Positions 1 to 7,215 of a stretch of 64,000 bases of DNA are shown here, one piece after another. The DNA comes from Sphingobacterium faecale (GTDB taxonomy: Bacteria > Bacteroidota > Bacteroidia > Sphingobacteriales > Sphingobacteriaceae). A model generated the notes under the pieces. It ran no database searches. It had not been told where the DNA came from and saw only the letters and a list, made by a program, of their open reading frames with translations. The stretch lies in the NCBI RefSeq assembly GCF_016746095.1, contig NZ_JAERTY010000004.1:372001-436000 (forward strand), in the 5' to 3' direction. The position numbers were made by a program, and so were the translations under genes. The number at the start of each line of letters is the position of its first letter. Positions within the stretch are counted from its first letter, which is position 1.

Positions 1-295
1 TGTGTACTATGGGACTTACATCATTCTTATATTTCAGGGTTCTGTTTTCAATCTTGCTCGCTATATCATGCTCCTTATCCTTGTCTCCATCAGGTATGAC
101 GACAAGTATATCGTAATCGCTGATGTAAGAATATGTAGCTCCCCTCTCCTCATATTCATCCTCCACCCACTTGTCAGACGTATGGCTACCAAACAAGATA
201 ATCTTAGCCGGATCAGTCACCTCACGGATAACCTCTACGATCTCAGCAAGTTCATTCTGCTTATGCTCCGGTAAATGGGATAAAAGTTGGCTCAT
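1..295 (-). CDS. MNT-type nucleotidyltransferase, N-terminal part (truncated by window edge)
   Basis: Read on the minus strand from the ATG at 295; 98 codons are visible and the gene runs off the left edge. A GSH triplet (residues 36-38) follows a hydrophobic strand (KIILFG), and an Asp-x-Asp pair (D60, D62) sits in SDYDILVVI. This G-S...D-x-D arrangement is the metal and nucleotide binding core of the minimal nucleotidyltransferase (MNT) fold. Bacteroidota proteins with this beginning often carry a C-terminal HEPN domain, but that part would lie outside the window, so HEPN is inference. The gene is divergent from the HigA-like gene at 518. A plus-strand reading frame over the same bases has no recognisable features and I treat it as a shadow. 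Confidence 0.75.
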   Translation of the reverse strand, partial: MSQLLSHLPEHKQNELAEIVEVIREVTDPAKIILFGSHTSDKWVEDEYEERGATYSYISDYDILVVIPDGDKDKEHDIASKIENRTLKYKNDVSPIVH

Positions 296-350
296 ACTGT
301 AAAGATAACGAATAAAGAAGTTGGAAATAAATCTGATCTAATATTTTAAC

Positions 351-377
351 TAAAGACACACCGAGCTTGCGAGCTCA
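351..377 (+). repeat. Dispersed short repeat, copy 1
   Basis: About 26 bp, beginning AAAGACACACCGAGCTTGCG and containing the small inverted repeat GAGCT-TGCG-AGCTC. A second copy with one mismatch lies in opposite orientation at 31646-31672, between susC and susD of module C. Function unknown. Confidence 0.6.
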
Positions 378-467
378 GCGTAGCTAAATAGCGGGCGTTA
401 CCAAAGTGTGGGAAGAGTTCAAGAAATAGAACTTGACAAAAAGTAACTTTTAAATTACCTTTATATT

Positions 468-506
468 ATGAGAGTTATAGAATTCATAGCAAGTTCAGTT
501 GTTTGA
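468..506 (+). pseudogene. Possible relic of a HigB/RelE toxin start
   Basis: A 12-codon frame starts at ATG 468 (MRVIEFIASSVV) and stops at 504-506, 11 bp before the HigA-like antitoxin. In HigBA operons the toxin is encoded directly upstream of the antitoxin, and Bacteroidota HigB-like toxins often begin with a similar MRVI stretch. The small frame could be what remains after an internal deletion of the toxin gene. It is too short for a firm assignment. Confidence 0.25.
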
Positions 507-517
507 AGTTAAAGTAA

Positions 518-808
518 ATGGAAAATAAAAACTGGAAAGATATAAAGGACGATGTGTACGGTAAAGTAGGCACTGAAAGACGTGATGAACTCGATAGGGA
601 CTTCGAATCTTTTAAAATCGGTTTGCTGCTTAAAAAAGCCCGTGAAGAAAAACACTTGACCCAATCCGAACTTGCAGAAATCATCGACAAGAAGCGTGAG
701 TACATTTCAAAAATAGAGAATAACGGGAGTAACATCACCCTAAAAACCTTATACGATGTCGTCGAAAAAGGATTGGGTGGAAAAGTCAAAATATCCATTG
801 AATTTTAA
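518..808 (+). CDS. XRE-family HTH regulator, HigA-like antitoxin
   Basis: A 96-residue DNA-binding protein. Residues 35-88 form a helix-turn-helix of the XRE type (KKAREEKHLTQSELAEIIDK followed by REYISKIENNGSNITLKTLYDV). The length and the charged N-terminal extension fit HigA-like antitoxins of type II toxin-antitoxin systems, which bind a RelE/HigB RNase and repress their own operon. No intact toxin gene is present upstream, where only a 12-codon frame is found, and none is seen downstream. It is therefore either an orphan antitoxin or a free-standing regulator. The start is the first ATG after the 468-506 frame. Confidence 0.75.
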   Translation: MENKNWKDIKDDVYGKVGTERRDELDRDFESFKIGLLLKKAREEKHLTQSELAEIIDKKREYISKIENNGSNITLKTLYDVVEKGLGGKVKISIEF

Positions 809-834
809 ATTCTCACCCGTCCTTAACCTTGATC

Positions 835-974
835 GAAGCTGAAAAAACCGATGTCGTTCATGCCGACAAGCCGGAACAAATCGTAGCGGATGGACTATGT
901 TATCAGATATGGAGTTTGTAGAAGAGTTCGTCAAAGATGGCGAGAACTGGTTGCTGTATCATGTTAGCCGGTAA
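835..974 (+). pseudogene. Decayed coding relic, copy 1 of a related pair
   Basis: Two frames follow each other with a shift between them: an upstream stretch reading EKTDVVHADKPEQIVADG, then DMEFVEEFVKDGENWLLYHV ending at TAA 972-974. The second part matches the C-terminal end of the small frame at 4301-4414 (DMKFVEEFLESAQNRVLYKV) at both protein and DNA level. I do not recognise the parent family. Neither copy has a complete gene around it, so both look like fragments of a once-duplicated gene. Confidence 0.4.
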
Positions 975-1039
975 GGTGCTCAACTAAAAACACAGAAACC
1001 ATCTTTGACCTTTACACGAATTTACTATGCAAACATAGA

Positions 1040-1056
1040 TTGGCACAACTTTTGCA
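1040..1056 (+). promoter_or_regulatory. Sigma-54 type promoter
   Basis: The bases read TTGGCACAACTTTTGCA. The GG (1042-1043) and GC (1054-1055) are separated by exactly 10 bp, and the element matches the -24/-12 consensus TGGCAC-N5-TTGC. A start near 1067 is expected. No open reading frame follows, only a terminator hairpin. Confidence 0.6.
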
Positions 1057-1066
1057 ATTACTTTAG

Positions 1067-1135
1067 TATTCATAATTTAGGTTAATAATTGGTTAGTTAA
1101 AAATACCTGAAGCTCCCCGCTTCAGGTATTTTTTT
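1067..1135 (+). ncRNA. Candidate sigma-54-dependent small RNA
   Basis: A transcript starting about 12 bp after the sigma-54 -12 element would run about 70 nt and end in a strong rho-independent terminator. The sequence between contains no convincing start codon with a frame of any length. The RNA would lie next to, but not overlap, the 3' end of the convergent ankyrin gene (1171-1995). The transcript is inferred only from promoter and terminator; start and end are estimates. Confidence 0.45.
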
Positions 1136-1136
1136 A
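1101..1136 (+). terminator. Rho-independent terminator
   Basis: A 13-bp perfect stem (1101-1113 with 1119-1131), loop TCCCC, followed by a run of T. The A-rich flank on the other side means it could also stop the ankyrin gene transcript arriving from the right. Confidence 0.85.
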
Positions 1137-1170
1137 TATTGATTATACCCGACGAACGTTTAATACTTAC

Positions 1171-1995
1171 CTATAAAGGGGAACTGTACTGTTCAAGCAG
1201 GTTGGCTATTTCTTCCTGTTTATTTTTTGTTGCAAAAGTAAGGGCATTATAACCGCCTTTTTCCTCAGCGCGAACATCTGCACCGGCTGAAATCAATAAT
1301 TTGACGCTTTCGATATCTCCCTTAATGGTTGCTGACATTAAAGGTGTAATTCCCTTTTTACTTTTGACATTGACATCTGCCTTACCTTTGATCAGTGCAC
1401 GTATGCTTTCTGCTTTTCCGTTTTGTGCCGCCCATGTCAATGCTGTAAACCCGCCTTTGTCTTTAATATCGGGATCAACCCCTGCCTCCAACAGTGCATT
1501 GATCAGGTCTACCCTCCCATTATAAGCAGGCAAAAACAAGGCTGTTTGCTTGTCTTTATCTTGTCCCTTTAAATCTGCCCCTGCATCGATTACCATTTGT
1601 AGGATAGCAACATTCGGCTGTGTACAAGCATAGTGCAGAGCAGCCTCTCCGTAAATATCTTGGATATCGGTCTTGGCATTTGCTTTTAACAAGCTATTAA
1701 CGATATCGATATATCCTCCTCTCAACGCTCCTTTTAAAGCGGTAAATCCTTGTATATTGGAAAGATCGACATCCGCTCCAGACGCTATCAGTAACAACAC
1801 CAAATCCAAATAACCAAAATTCGAAGCAATCATCAAGGCCGTAGTTCCGATATGGAATGGCTCATAATTTTTCGCTTCTCCTTCCTGCAGTGTGGTATTC
1901 GGGCCAGCTGCTATAAGTTTCTTAATCTCAGGAATCCCTTTGTCCGTATCGGAATAGGCATTTATCTGTGCTAACAGTTGACTTTTATGATTCAC
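1171..1995 (-). CDS. Ankyrin-repeat protein
   Basis: A 274-residue protein made almost entirely of ankyrin repeats. Repeat hallmarks are visible from about residue 50 to the end: GTTALMIASNFGYLDLVLLL, GFTALKGALRGGYIDIVNSL, GEAALHYACTQPNVAILQMV, QTALFLPAYNGRVDLINALL, GFTALTWAAQNGKAESIRAL, ITPLMSATIKGDIESVKLLI and a last partial copy. Ankyrin arrays bind other proteins; the partner is unknown. There is no signal peptide or membrane segment, so it is probably cytoplasmic. It stands alone between the glycosylase gene upstream and the terminator at 1101-1136. Confidence 0.9.
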   Translation of the reverse strand: MNHKSQLLAQINAYSDTDKGIPEIKKLIAAGPNTTLQEGEAKNYEPFHIGTTALMIASNFGYLDLVLLLIASGADVDLSNIQGFTALKGALRGGYIDIVNSLLKANAKTDIQDIYGEAALHYACTQPNVAILQMVIDAGADLKGQDKDKQTALFLPAYNGRVDLINALLEAGVDPDIKDKGGFTALTWAAQNGKAESIRALIKGKADVNVKSKKGITPLMSATIKGDIESVKLLISAGADVRAEEKGGYNALTFATKNKQEEIANLLEQYSSPL

Positions 1996-2050
1996 TATAA
2001 TAAAAAATATGCTTGCAGAGCTAAGATAGCCAAAATATCAACTTAACACG

Positions 2051-3244
2051 TCAAAATAACCCCTCTAACAATTTTCTTAGTGCTGATGTTCCGTTGGAGG
2101 GGCTCACCTGTGATAACTTCAAAGAAGTACATCCGTTGAAAAGGACGAATTGTTTTATGCGTTCCGCAAAAGGTTTTGCCCATAAATCAAGGTCAACCGA
2201 CTGATTTTCCACATGCAGATGGATAATTTCAAATTGCTGCTGCTTTCTGTGCGCCTTGCAGTCTACACGACCCACAAATGTATTACCAAATAAGATCGGT
2301 AAACAAAAGTATCCATACTGTCGCTTCTCTTTTGGTGCATAGCATTCCATGCGATAATCAAAATCAAAGAATTGCTTGAGGCGATCGCGGTGTATGATCG
2401 CATTATCGAATGGTGATAGCAGTCTGATCTCTGTAGTGTTTCGTTCTGCTTTTACCTCCATCAAATCACACCGTACGAATACAGGCGGACAGCCTTTGAT
2501 ATGGATTGATTCGACCATTCGTCCTTCGAGCATGACCGACAAGACTTCATTTACATCTTTCCTTATCCCCTCTCCGGTCTTGAGATGCGTAATCTGCTTG
2601 ACTGTAGTCCATCCGTAGGCATTCAGATAGGTTTTGACCAGATAGCTTGCGAACTCCATGGGACTGGGCATCCTGAGATCTATAGTCGCTGGTAACACAC
2701 GTTCAGGCAAATCGTAAGTCTTCTGCATACCTTCACGTCCTGAAACCATCAGATCACCTTGTAAAAAAAGGCGTTCTAAAGCAATCTTTGTTGGCTTCCA
2801 ATCCCACCAACTCCCTTTTTTCTTAGCTTGATTTTCAAAGTCACGGGCTCTTTTTGGTCCTTCCGCGCGAATCGTATCTATGATGTATTGCATCACCGTA
2901 GAATCGACCTTATAATAATGAGAATCATTATCCCTAACTTCCAGCATCTGTAGTTGAGCAAAGCGATAGTCTCGTATCGGAAGATAAGAAGCGGCATGAA
3001 ACCAGTACTCAAAAATCTGGCGTTCTTGCACCAACTCGTCTAAGTAATCTGTCTTATAATCAGGAATCCGAGTCCAAAGCGTGTGATGATGAGCTCTTTC
3101 GACAACCGATAGGGTATCTATTTGCAGATAACCGAGCTGTCCCACCGCCTGGCCTACAGCAGCTTTTCCGCCTCCAAATAGAGCATCATAACGTAATCCC
3201 TGTCTTTCTAATGTAATAGACTTTAACTCCTCTAGTGTCAACAT
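2051..3244 (-). CDS. Winged-helix protein of the YcaQ/AlkX DNA glycosylase family
   Basis: A 397-residue protein with the features of the DUF1006/YcaQ (AlkX) family. The N-terminal region contains LGYLQIDTLSVVERAHHHTL, with the Gln-x-Asp motif (Q41, D43) that corresponds to the catalytic QxD of this glycosylase fold. The later region has FEYWFHAASYLPIRDYRF and LLSPFDNAIIHRDRLKQFF, both typical of the family. Known members excise bulky or cross-linking alkylation adducts such as nitrogen-mustard lesions. Substrate here is by family only. The gene is followed 55 bp downstream by the ankyrin gene on the same strand, possibly co-transcribed. Confidence 0.85.
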   Translation of the reverse strand: MLTLEELKSITLERQGLRYDALFGGGKAAVGQAVGQLGYLQIDTLSVVERAHHHTLWTRIPDYKTDYLDELVQERQIFEYWFHAASYLPIRDYRFAQLQMLEVRDNDSHYYKVDSTVMQYIIDTIRAEGPKRARDFENQAKKKGSWWDWKPTKIALERLFLQGDLMVSGREGMQKTYDLPERVLPATIDLRMPSPMEFASYLVKTYLNAYGWTTVKQITHLKTGEGIRKDVNEVLSVMLEGRMVESIHIKGCPPVFVRCDLMEVKAERNTTEIRLLSPFDNAIIHRDRLKQFFDFDYRMECYAPKEKRQYGYFCLPILFGNTFVGRVDCKAHRKQQQFEIIHLHVENQSVDLDLWAKPFAERIKQFVLFNGCTSLKLSQVSPSNGTSALRKLLEGLF

Positions 3245-3471
3245 TTTGTGCGCTATATTTAGGCTAAATTATCCGCAAAAGATAAGCTTCTATAAGCATA
3301 TCTCAGCTATCTCTTTACTTTTTTATTTGCCTACAAAGGTAAGATGCCCCTGTGACAGCCCTATGGCAAGAGGATTATGCTATATCTTGAAGAAAAAATG
3401 TATATTAGTTGTACAAAAAAAGAGATTGAAGAATTGATAATGTGGTAATTAATCAAAAAAGAAACGTATAT

Positions 3472-4083
3472 ATGAGAACATTTATTATTTTTTTACTCAC
3501 ACTGGCTGTGGCGCCATCATTTGCACAAATGACAACAAGTCAAAAATATGGTTTACAGACTACAGAACGTAGAGACACTGCATTTCGTGTAATAAACATG
3601 AATAAAACCAAGAAGCCAATGCCAATAGCGTTTTTTCTCAACGGAAAGTTTATCGGCTCCCATTTTTTAGTCAAACCGGATTTTGTAGAGAATATCAACG
3701 TCGTAAAGCGAGACACCCTGATCGGAGCAAAAAACTATACTGGCCAAATCTATATCAAGGTTAAAAGCGATTACACTCCCAAGTTTATCTCTCTAGCCGA
3801 TATAAAAGCTAAGTATACCGAATTTAAAGAAATGCCTGTTGTATTTATGCTTGATGCGAATATTATAAATTCCGAACCCGATAGCTATTTTGTAGACGAA
3901 AACATGCTTTTATCTGTAGTCGTCGACAGTCTGGATGCTATTGAAATAGGTGTAATAAAACTGGTCACAAGGACTGAAGAAAACATAAAAAAACGTAATA
4001 ACATTATCCTTCGTGGAAATGAACTCGTGGATAATAAAGAGACAGCTGCATTGAGCAATGACAGAACACCTAAAATACTATAA
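3472..4083 (+). CDS. Secreted protein of unknown function
   Basis: A 203-residue protein. The ATG at 3472 is chosen over a GTG 30 bp upstream because it places a standard signal peptide at the N-terminus (MRTFIIFLLTLAVAPSFAQ, cleavage after SFA). The mature part has no cysteines, no membrane segment and no motif that I recognise; it is mixed alpha/beta in character, with several short hydrophobic strands such as PMPIAFFLNG and EMPVVFMLDA. It is probably periplasmic. The genes on both sides read the other way or are relics. Confidence 0.65.
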   Translation: MRTFIIFLLTLAVAPSFAQMTTSQKYGLQTTERRDTAFRVINMNKTKKPMPIAFFLNGKFIGSHFLVKPDFVENINVVKRDTLIGAKNYTGQIYIKVKSDYTPKFISLADIKAKYTEFKEMPVVFMLDANIINSEPDSYFVDENMLLSVVVDSLDAIEIGVIKLVTRTEENIKKRNNIILRGNELVDNKETAALSNDRTPKIL

Positions 4084-4300
4084 ATTTGACGAGGGGATCG
4101 CGACAGAACATATTGGAGTATGGTGTCATGAAGCAGAAAAAAGAGCTACTGTACACAAATGTCTATACCCTCGTCTACGCCAAGAATATGGATTTGAGTT
4201 GATGCACTGATATATCCGCTATATAGGTAGTATCAGTAGACATACAAGCCAAGATTCCCCTCATTCCGACAGGTCGGAATAAGTCGTGGCGAGAGCACGT
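4084..4300. other. Non-coding stretch with hairpin
   Basis: No gene is supported here. A perfect 7-bp hairpin, ATTCCGA-CAGG-TCGGAAT, occupies 4263-4280. A 42-codon open stretch directly after the secreted-protein gene (around 4086-4211) contains a coding-looking segment (HEAEKRATVHKCLYPRLRQE) but has no start codon; it may be the tail of a lost gene. Confidence 0.35.
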
Positions 4301-4414
4301 ATGGAGAATACAGCTTCTATACGAGTTTTTGACAAACCAGATATGAAGTTTGTAGAAGAATTCCTTGAAAGTGCCCAGAACCGGGTGCTTTATAAGGTTG
4401 CAGGTAGGTTGTAA
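4301..4414 (+). pseudogene. Decayed coding relic, copy 2 of a related pair
   Basis: A 37-codon frame from ATG 4301 to TAA 4412-4414. Its last 24 codons match the relic ending at 974 (shared pattern DM-FVEEF-x5-N-x2-LY-V). The similarity reaches the DNA level, with GTAGAAGA runs conserved. It looks like the C-terminal end of a larger protein, so a standalone peptide is unlikely. Confidence 0.35.
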
Positions 4415-4491
4415 AATCTGAGAAGGCTTTGACGAATGGTAGATGCAAATATTAACAATCAGTTACGTGCCAAAGCAATCTTGTTCATCTT

Positions 4492-4517
4492 ATTTGTTAT
4501 CCGATCCGATAACAAAT
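4492..4517. repeat. Perfect inverted repeat, 10-bp arms
   Basis: ATTTGTTATC (4492-4501) and GATAACAAAT (4508-4517) around the spacer CGATCC. It lies 57 bp beyond the stop of the module A TlpA-like gene. There is no T-run on either side, so it reads more like an operator or a processing hairpin than an intrinsic terminator. Confidence 0.6.
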
Positions 4518-4573
4518 GTGAGCGAAAAGAATGACATTAACGAAAAAATAAAACTGAAGCGGAAGGAGGAAGC

Positions 4574-5860
4574 CTATACTTCCCCTTTTCGTTTCACTTT
4601 CAGTTTTTCACTTTCAACAGTCTCTTCTTCCAACAATATCCCTTGCTGTGATAAAAACAGTTTCACATCCTCCAAAGAAAAGAAATGATCAATTTTGATC
4701 TCACCATTAATACGGATATCATAGTCCGAAGTGATATAATTATAGCCTTTATCTGCCTTTAGCATTACCAATGCCCGTATAAAATCAGCTACTGTGGCAT
4801 TTTTAAAGATCACCTTGCCGTTGTTGACTTTAAACCCTCCATCTTCTTTTCCTGATAAGTCTCCTAGCCCGTAATTCGCTTCACGACTAAAACGCCATAC
4901 CTTCAACACTGCAGGCTGCCATGATGCCTGTACATCAAAATAACGCTCAAAATCAATCCGCAACAACTCGCTAAACTCACTAAAGGACCGAATATCCGCC
5001 TTTCGTTCATAAGAACGTACGTACCGCTTCTTCCATGTGTCCGCAGCTTCGCGATCTTGCTCTATGACCTCTCGCGCCTTTTGCGAAAACTCAAACAGAT
5101 TATCCCCCACAGCATAACGTCCTCCAAAGTGCTGATTGTAAAATTTCATCTGCACCATACTTCGTATCCAAAATAGCGGCAATATATTGATTCCTCGGTA
5201 ACGGACAGAGGTGCTATCATGAAACATAGTTTCAAAGCCATGTGGGGCACTTTCCAAGAAACTATCCAAGAAGAAAGAATATTCTCCCTTTTCAATAAAC
5301 CCATTGTGCAGTGGTAAAGGAACCTGCAGATCAAATGAACCATCGACTTTACGAAGTACATCAAGCTTATCTCCCTGCAGTACCCTTTGAATATTTGTCC
5401 GCGTCAAATTATAACCATAGGTATTATATAGGAGCTGGCCCTCTCGATCAAGCCACACGTGATGAGGCACACTTTTATACGGAAATTGTGCCGACAGCAA
5501 CGAATCATTCATAACAAAGGATAAGTTATCAAACGAAATGCCCAGCCGTTGAAACAACGTCTTTACTTTTTGTTCGGGATCTTTGGTAACACAGATGATC
5601 TTGAGATCATCTGTGAACTCCCGTTGCAACGAATCCAACTTTGGCATCGCAGCTATACAGTTTGGACACCAGATGTTCCAAAAGTCAAGAATCACCACTT
5701 TGCCCCTATAGTCTTCCAGCGTCCTCGATACCTCCCCAGTGGGAAGTATCTCTCTAAACGCTATAGTATCCCAAAGCTGTACAACAGGCTGCTGTCCGAG
5801 CACCCGACCTAGTGGAGACAACAGTAAGATGATTAGCAGATATCTATTCATAGCCTTCAT
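4574..5860 (-). CDS. TlpA-like thiol-disulfide protein with C-terminal extension (module A)
   Basis: A 428-residue exported protein. A signal peptide (residues 1-22, ending VLGQ) is followed by a TlpA/AhpC-type thioredoxin fold: KVVILDFWNIWCPNC with the redox pair C65/C68, and the cis-Pro loop VPHHVW. The remaining roughly 250 residues form an extension whose end (FIRALVMLKADKGYNYITSD, then SLEDVKLFLSQQGI) resembles the secretin/STN-like or TIGR03435-type domain seen in other TlpA-like partners of SusCD. It acts in the periplasm, probably reducing or rearranging disulfides in cargo or receptor. The start overlaps the end of susD by 17 bp (or 8 bp from the second ATG at 5851), indicating translational coupling. 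It is the last gene of module A. Confidence 0.85.
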   Translation of the reverse strand: MKAMNRYLLIILLLSPLGRVLGQQPVVQLWDTIAFREILPTGEVSRTLEDYRGKVVILDFWNIWCPNCIAAMPKLDSLQREFTDDLKIICVTKDPEQKVKTLFQRLGISFDNLSFVMNDSLLSAQFPYKSVPHHVWLDREGQLLYNTYGYNLTRTNIQRVLQGDKLDVLRKVDGSFDLQVPLPLHNGFIEKGEYSFFLDSFLESAPHGFETMFHDSTSVRYRGINILPLFWIRSMVQMKFYNQHFGGRYAVGDNLFEFSQKAREVIEQDREAADTWKKRYVRSYERKADIRSFSEFSELLRIDFERYFDVQASWQPAVLKVWRFSREANYGLGDLSGKEDGGFKVNNGKVIFKNATVADFIRALVMLKADKGYNYITSDYDIRINGEIKIDHFFSLEDVKLFLSQQGILLEEETVESEKLKVKRKGEV

Positions 5861-7211
5861 TTTGGGTCAATAACGGATTTTTACGAATCTGGCTCCATGG
5901 TATCATCCAGTGGACGGCTGTAGATTTCCATTTCGGTTTTAAGGCTCCCAAGACCTCATCTGCCTTACCTAATCTTTTCAGATCAAACCAGCGGTAGCCG
6001 AGTTCGGCAAAAAGCTCCTGTCTACGTTCTGTAAGTAGGAGCTTCCATAAATCAGCTACAAGCGTATCCAATGCTAATTTCTCCAACCCACTCCGCGATC
6101 GAATTTTGTTCAAATCCACTATAGCAAGATCAGGACGATCTAGACGGAGTGCCGCTTCGGCACGGATTAAATACTGCTCGGCCAATCTAAACAGCACATA
6201 ATCTTCGGTCAGGACCGTAGTCCTTGCCTTATACTTCGTAGGGTGATAAAGCTGCTCACCGCTATATAAACGTCCCTCTATCCATGCTGATCTACGCTTA
6301 TCCGTGGGTGCAAATGAATGGACCAGATCCTGCTGCAATACGTAGGCCGGAGAACTGCTCGAATTTGCCGGAACGAAAAAAGTCGACTCCCATGTATTAA
6401 AAAGTTGATTTATCCGGGTGAGTTGAAAAATAGTTTCCTTGCTCTCGCGCAGAAAAACCTTTGATAGTTCAGACTCCAGCTCATATATATCCGACCTGAT
6501 GATAGCATCGGCATGGTCAAAGGCAAGCTGGTCTTCACCGTTCTGCAGCGCAACACGTGCTGCCAAAGCCTGTACCGCATAGCGATTGGGACTATTTTTA
6601 ACCCCGTCTCGATATTCCGCTTCCAGAAGATGACTTGCATCCTGCAGATCAGTAAGGATCTTCTTCACAACATCCTGCTTGGCCGCTCTTGCCATCGTCC
6701 CACTTTTGCGATAATCGGTAGACAATACAAGAGGTACGTCACCAAATAGCTCCGTCAGGTAATAATAGACCAACGAGCGCATAAAATAAGCCTCACCGAT
6801 AATTGTATTTTTAACACCTTCATCCAGATTCGAATCCAAAGCTCCTTCTATACAACTATTGGCTGCATAGATATATTGATAGCCTTCTATCCAGAATGCT
6901 GCAAGCGTCCCGTCATTCTGTTGTGTGAGATTGGACTCCAAAAATTCATCCCGATTTGAGGCTGTAAAATAATACAGTTCATCCGCATACATACCGGGAT
7001 AAATCGTGAGACCTCCCGTAAACATACGTCCACCCCCAAACTGTTGGGTAAGTCCGTACATACCATTCAGTGCAGTATGTGCCGTACTCTTATCCGTAAA
7101 AACATTTGCTCTATTCAACTGATCTTTGGGCAAATCCACCGTCAAAAAATCTTTACAGCCCTGTAACAACACAAGACTGCATATGCCTATAATATAAAAT
7201 ATATTGTTCAT
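5844..7211 (-). CDS. RagB/SusD family lipoprotein (module A)
   Basis: A 455-residue outer-membrane lipoprotein. The signal ends in the lipobox LLQGC, so Cys19 would be lipidated. The mature N-terminus KDFLTVDLPKDQL and the C-terminal segment LLTERRQELFAELGYRWFDL are hallmark SusD sequences, and the middle is rich in TPR-like helices (YFMRSLVYYYLTELFGDVPL). SusD caps the SusC barrel and presents substrate to it. The gene begins 4 bp after susC stops. Substrate is unknown; the TlpA-like partner hints at something other than a plain glycan. Confidence 0.92.
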   Translation of the reverse strand: MNNIFYIIGICSLVLLQGCKDFLTVDLPKDQLNRANVFTDKSTAHTALNGMYGLTQQFGGGRMFTGGLTIYPGMYADELYYFTASNRDEFLESNLTQQNDGTLAAFWIEGYQYIYAANSCIEGALDSNLDEGVKNTIIGEAYFMRSLVYYYLTELFGDVPLVLSTDYRKSGTMARAAKQDVVKKILTDLQDASHLLEAEYRDGVKNSPNRYAVQALAARVALQNGEDQLAFDHADAIIRSDIYELESELSKVFLRESKETIFQLTRINQLFNTWESTFFVPANSSSSPAYVLQQDLVHSFAPTDKRRSAWIEGRLYSGEQLYHPTKYKARTTVLTEDYVLFRLAEQYLIRAEAALRLDRPDLAIVDLNKIRSRSGLEKLALDTLVADLWKLLLTERRQELFAELGYRWFDLKRLGKADEVLGALKPKWKSTAVHWMIPWSQIRKNPLLTQNEGYE

Positions 7212-7215
7212 AAAA

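Noticed and set aside
2..274. 90-codon plus-strand frame at the left edge
   Set aside because: The minus strand of the same bases encodes a recognisable nucleotidyltransferase.
3246..3437. 63-codon plus-strand frame before the secreted-protein gene
   Set aside because: No domain, poor start context, and it lies in the promoter region between two divergent genes.
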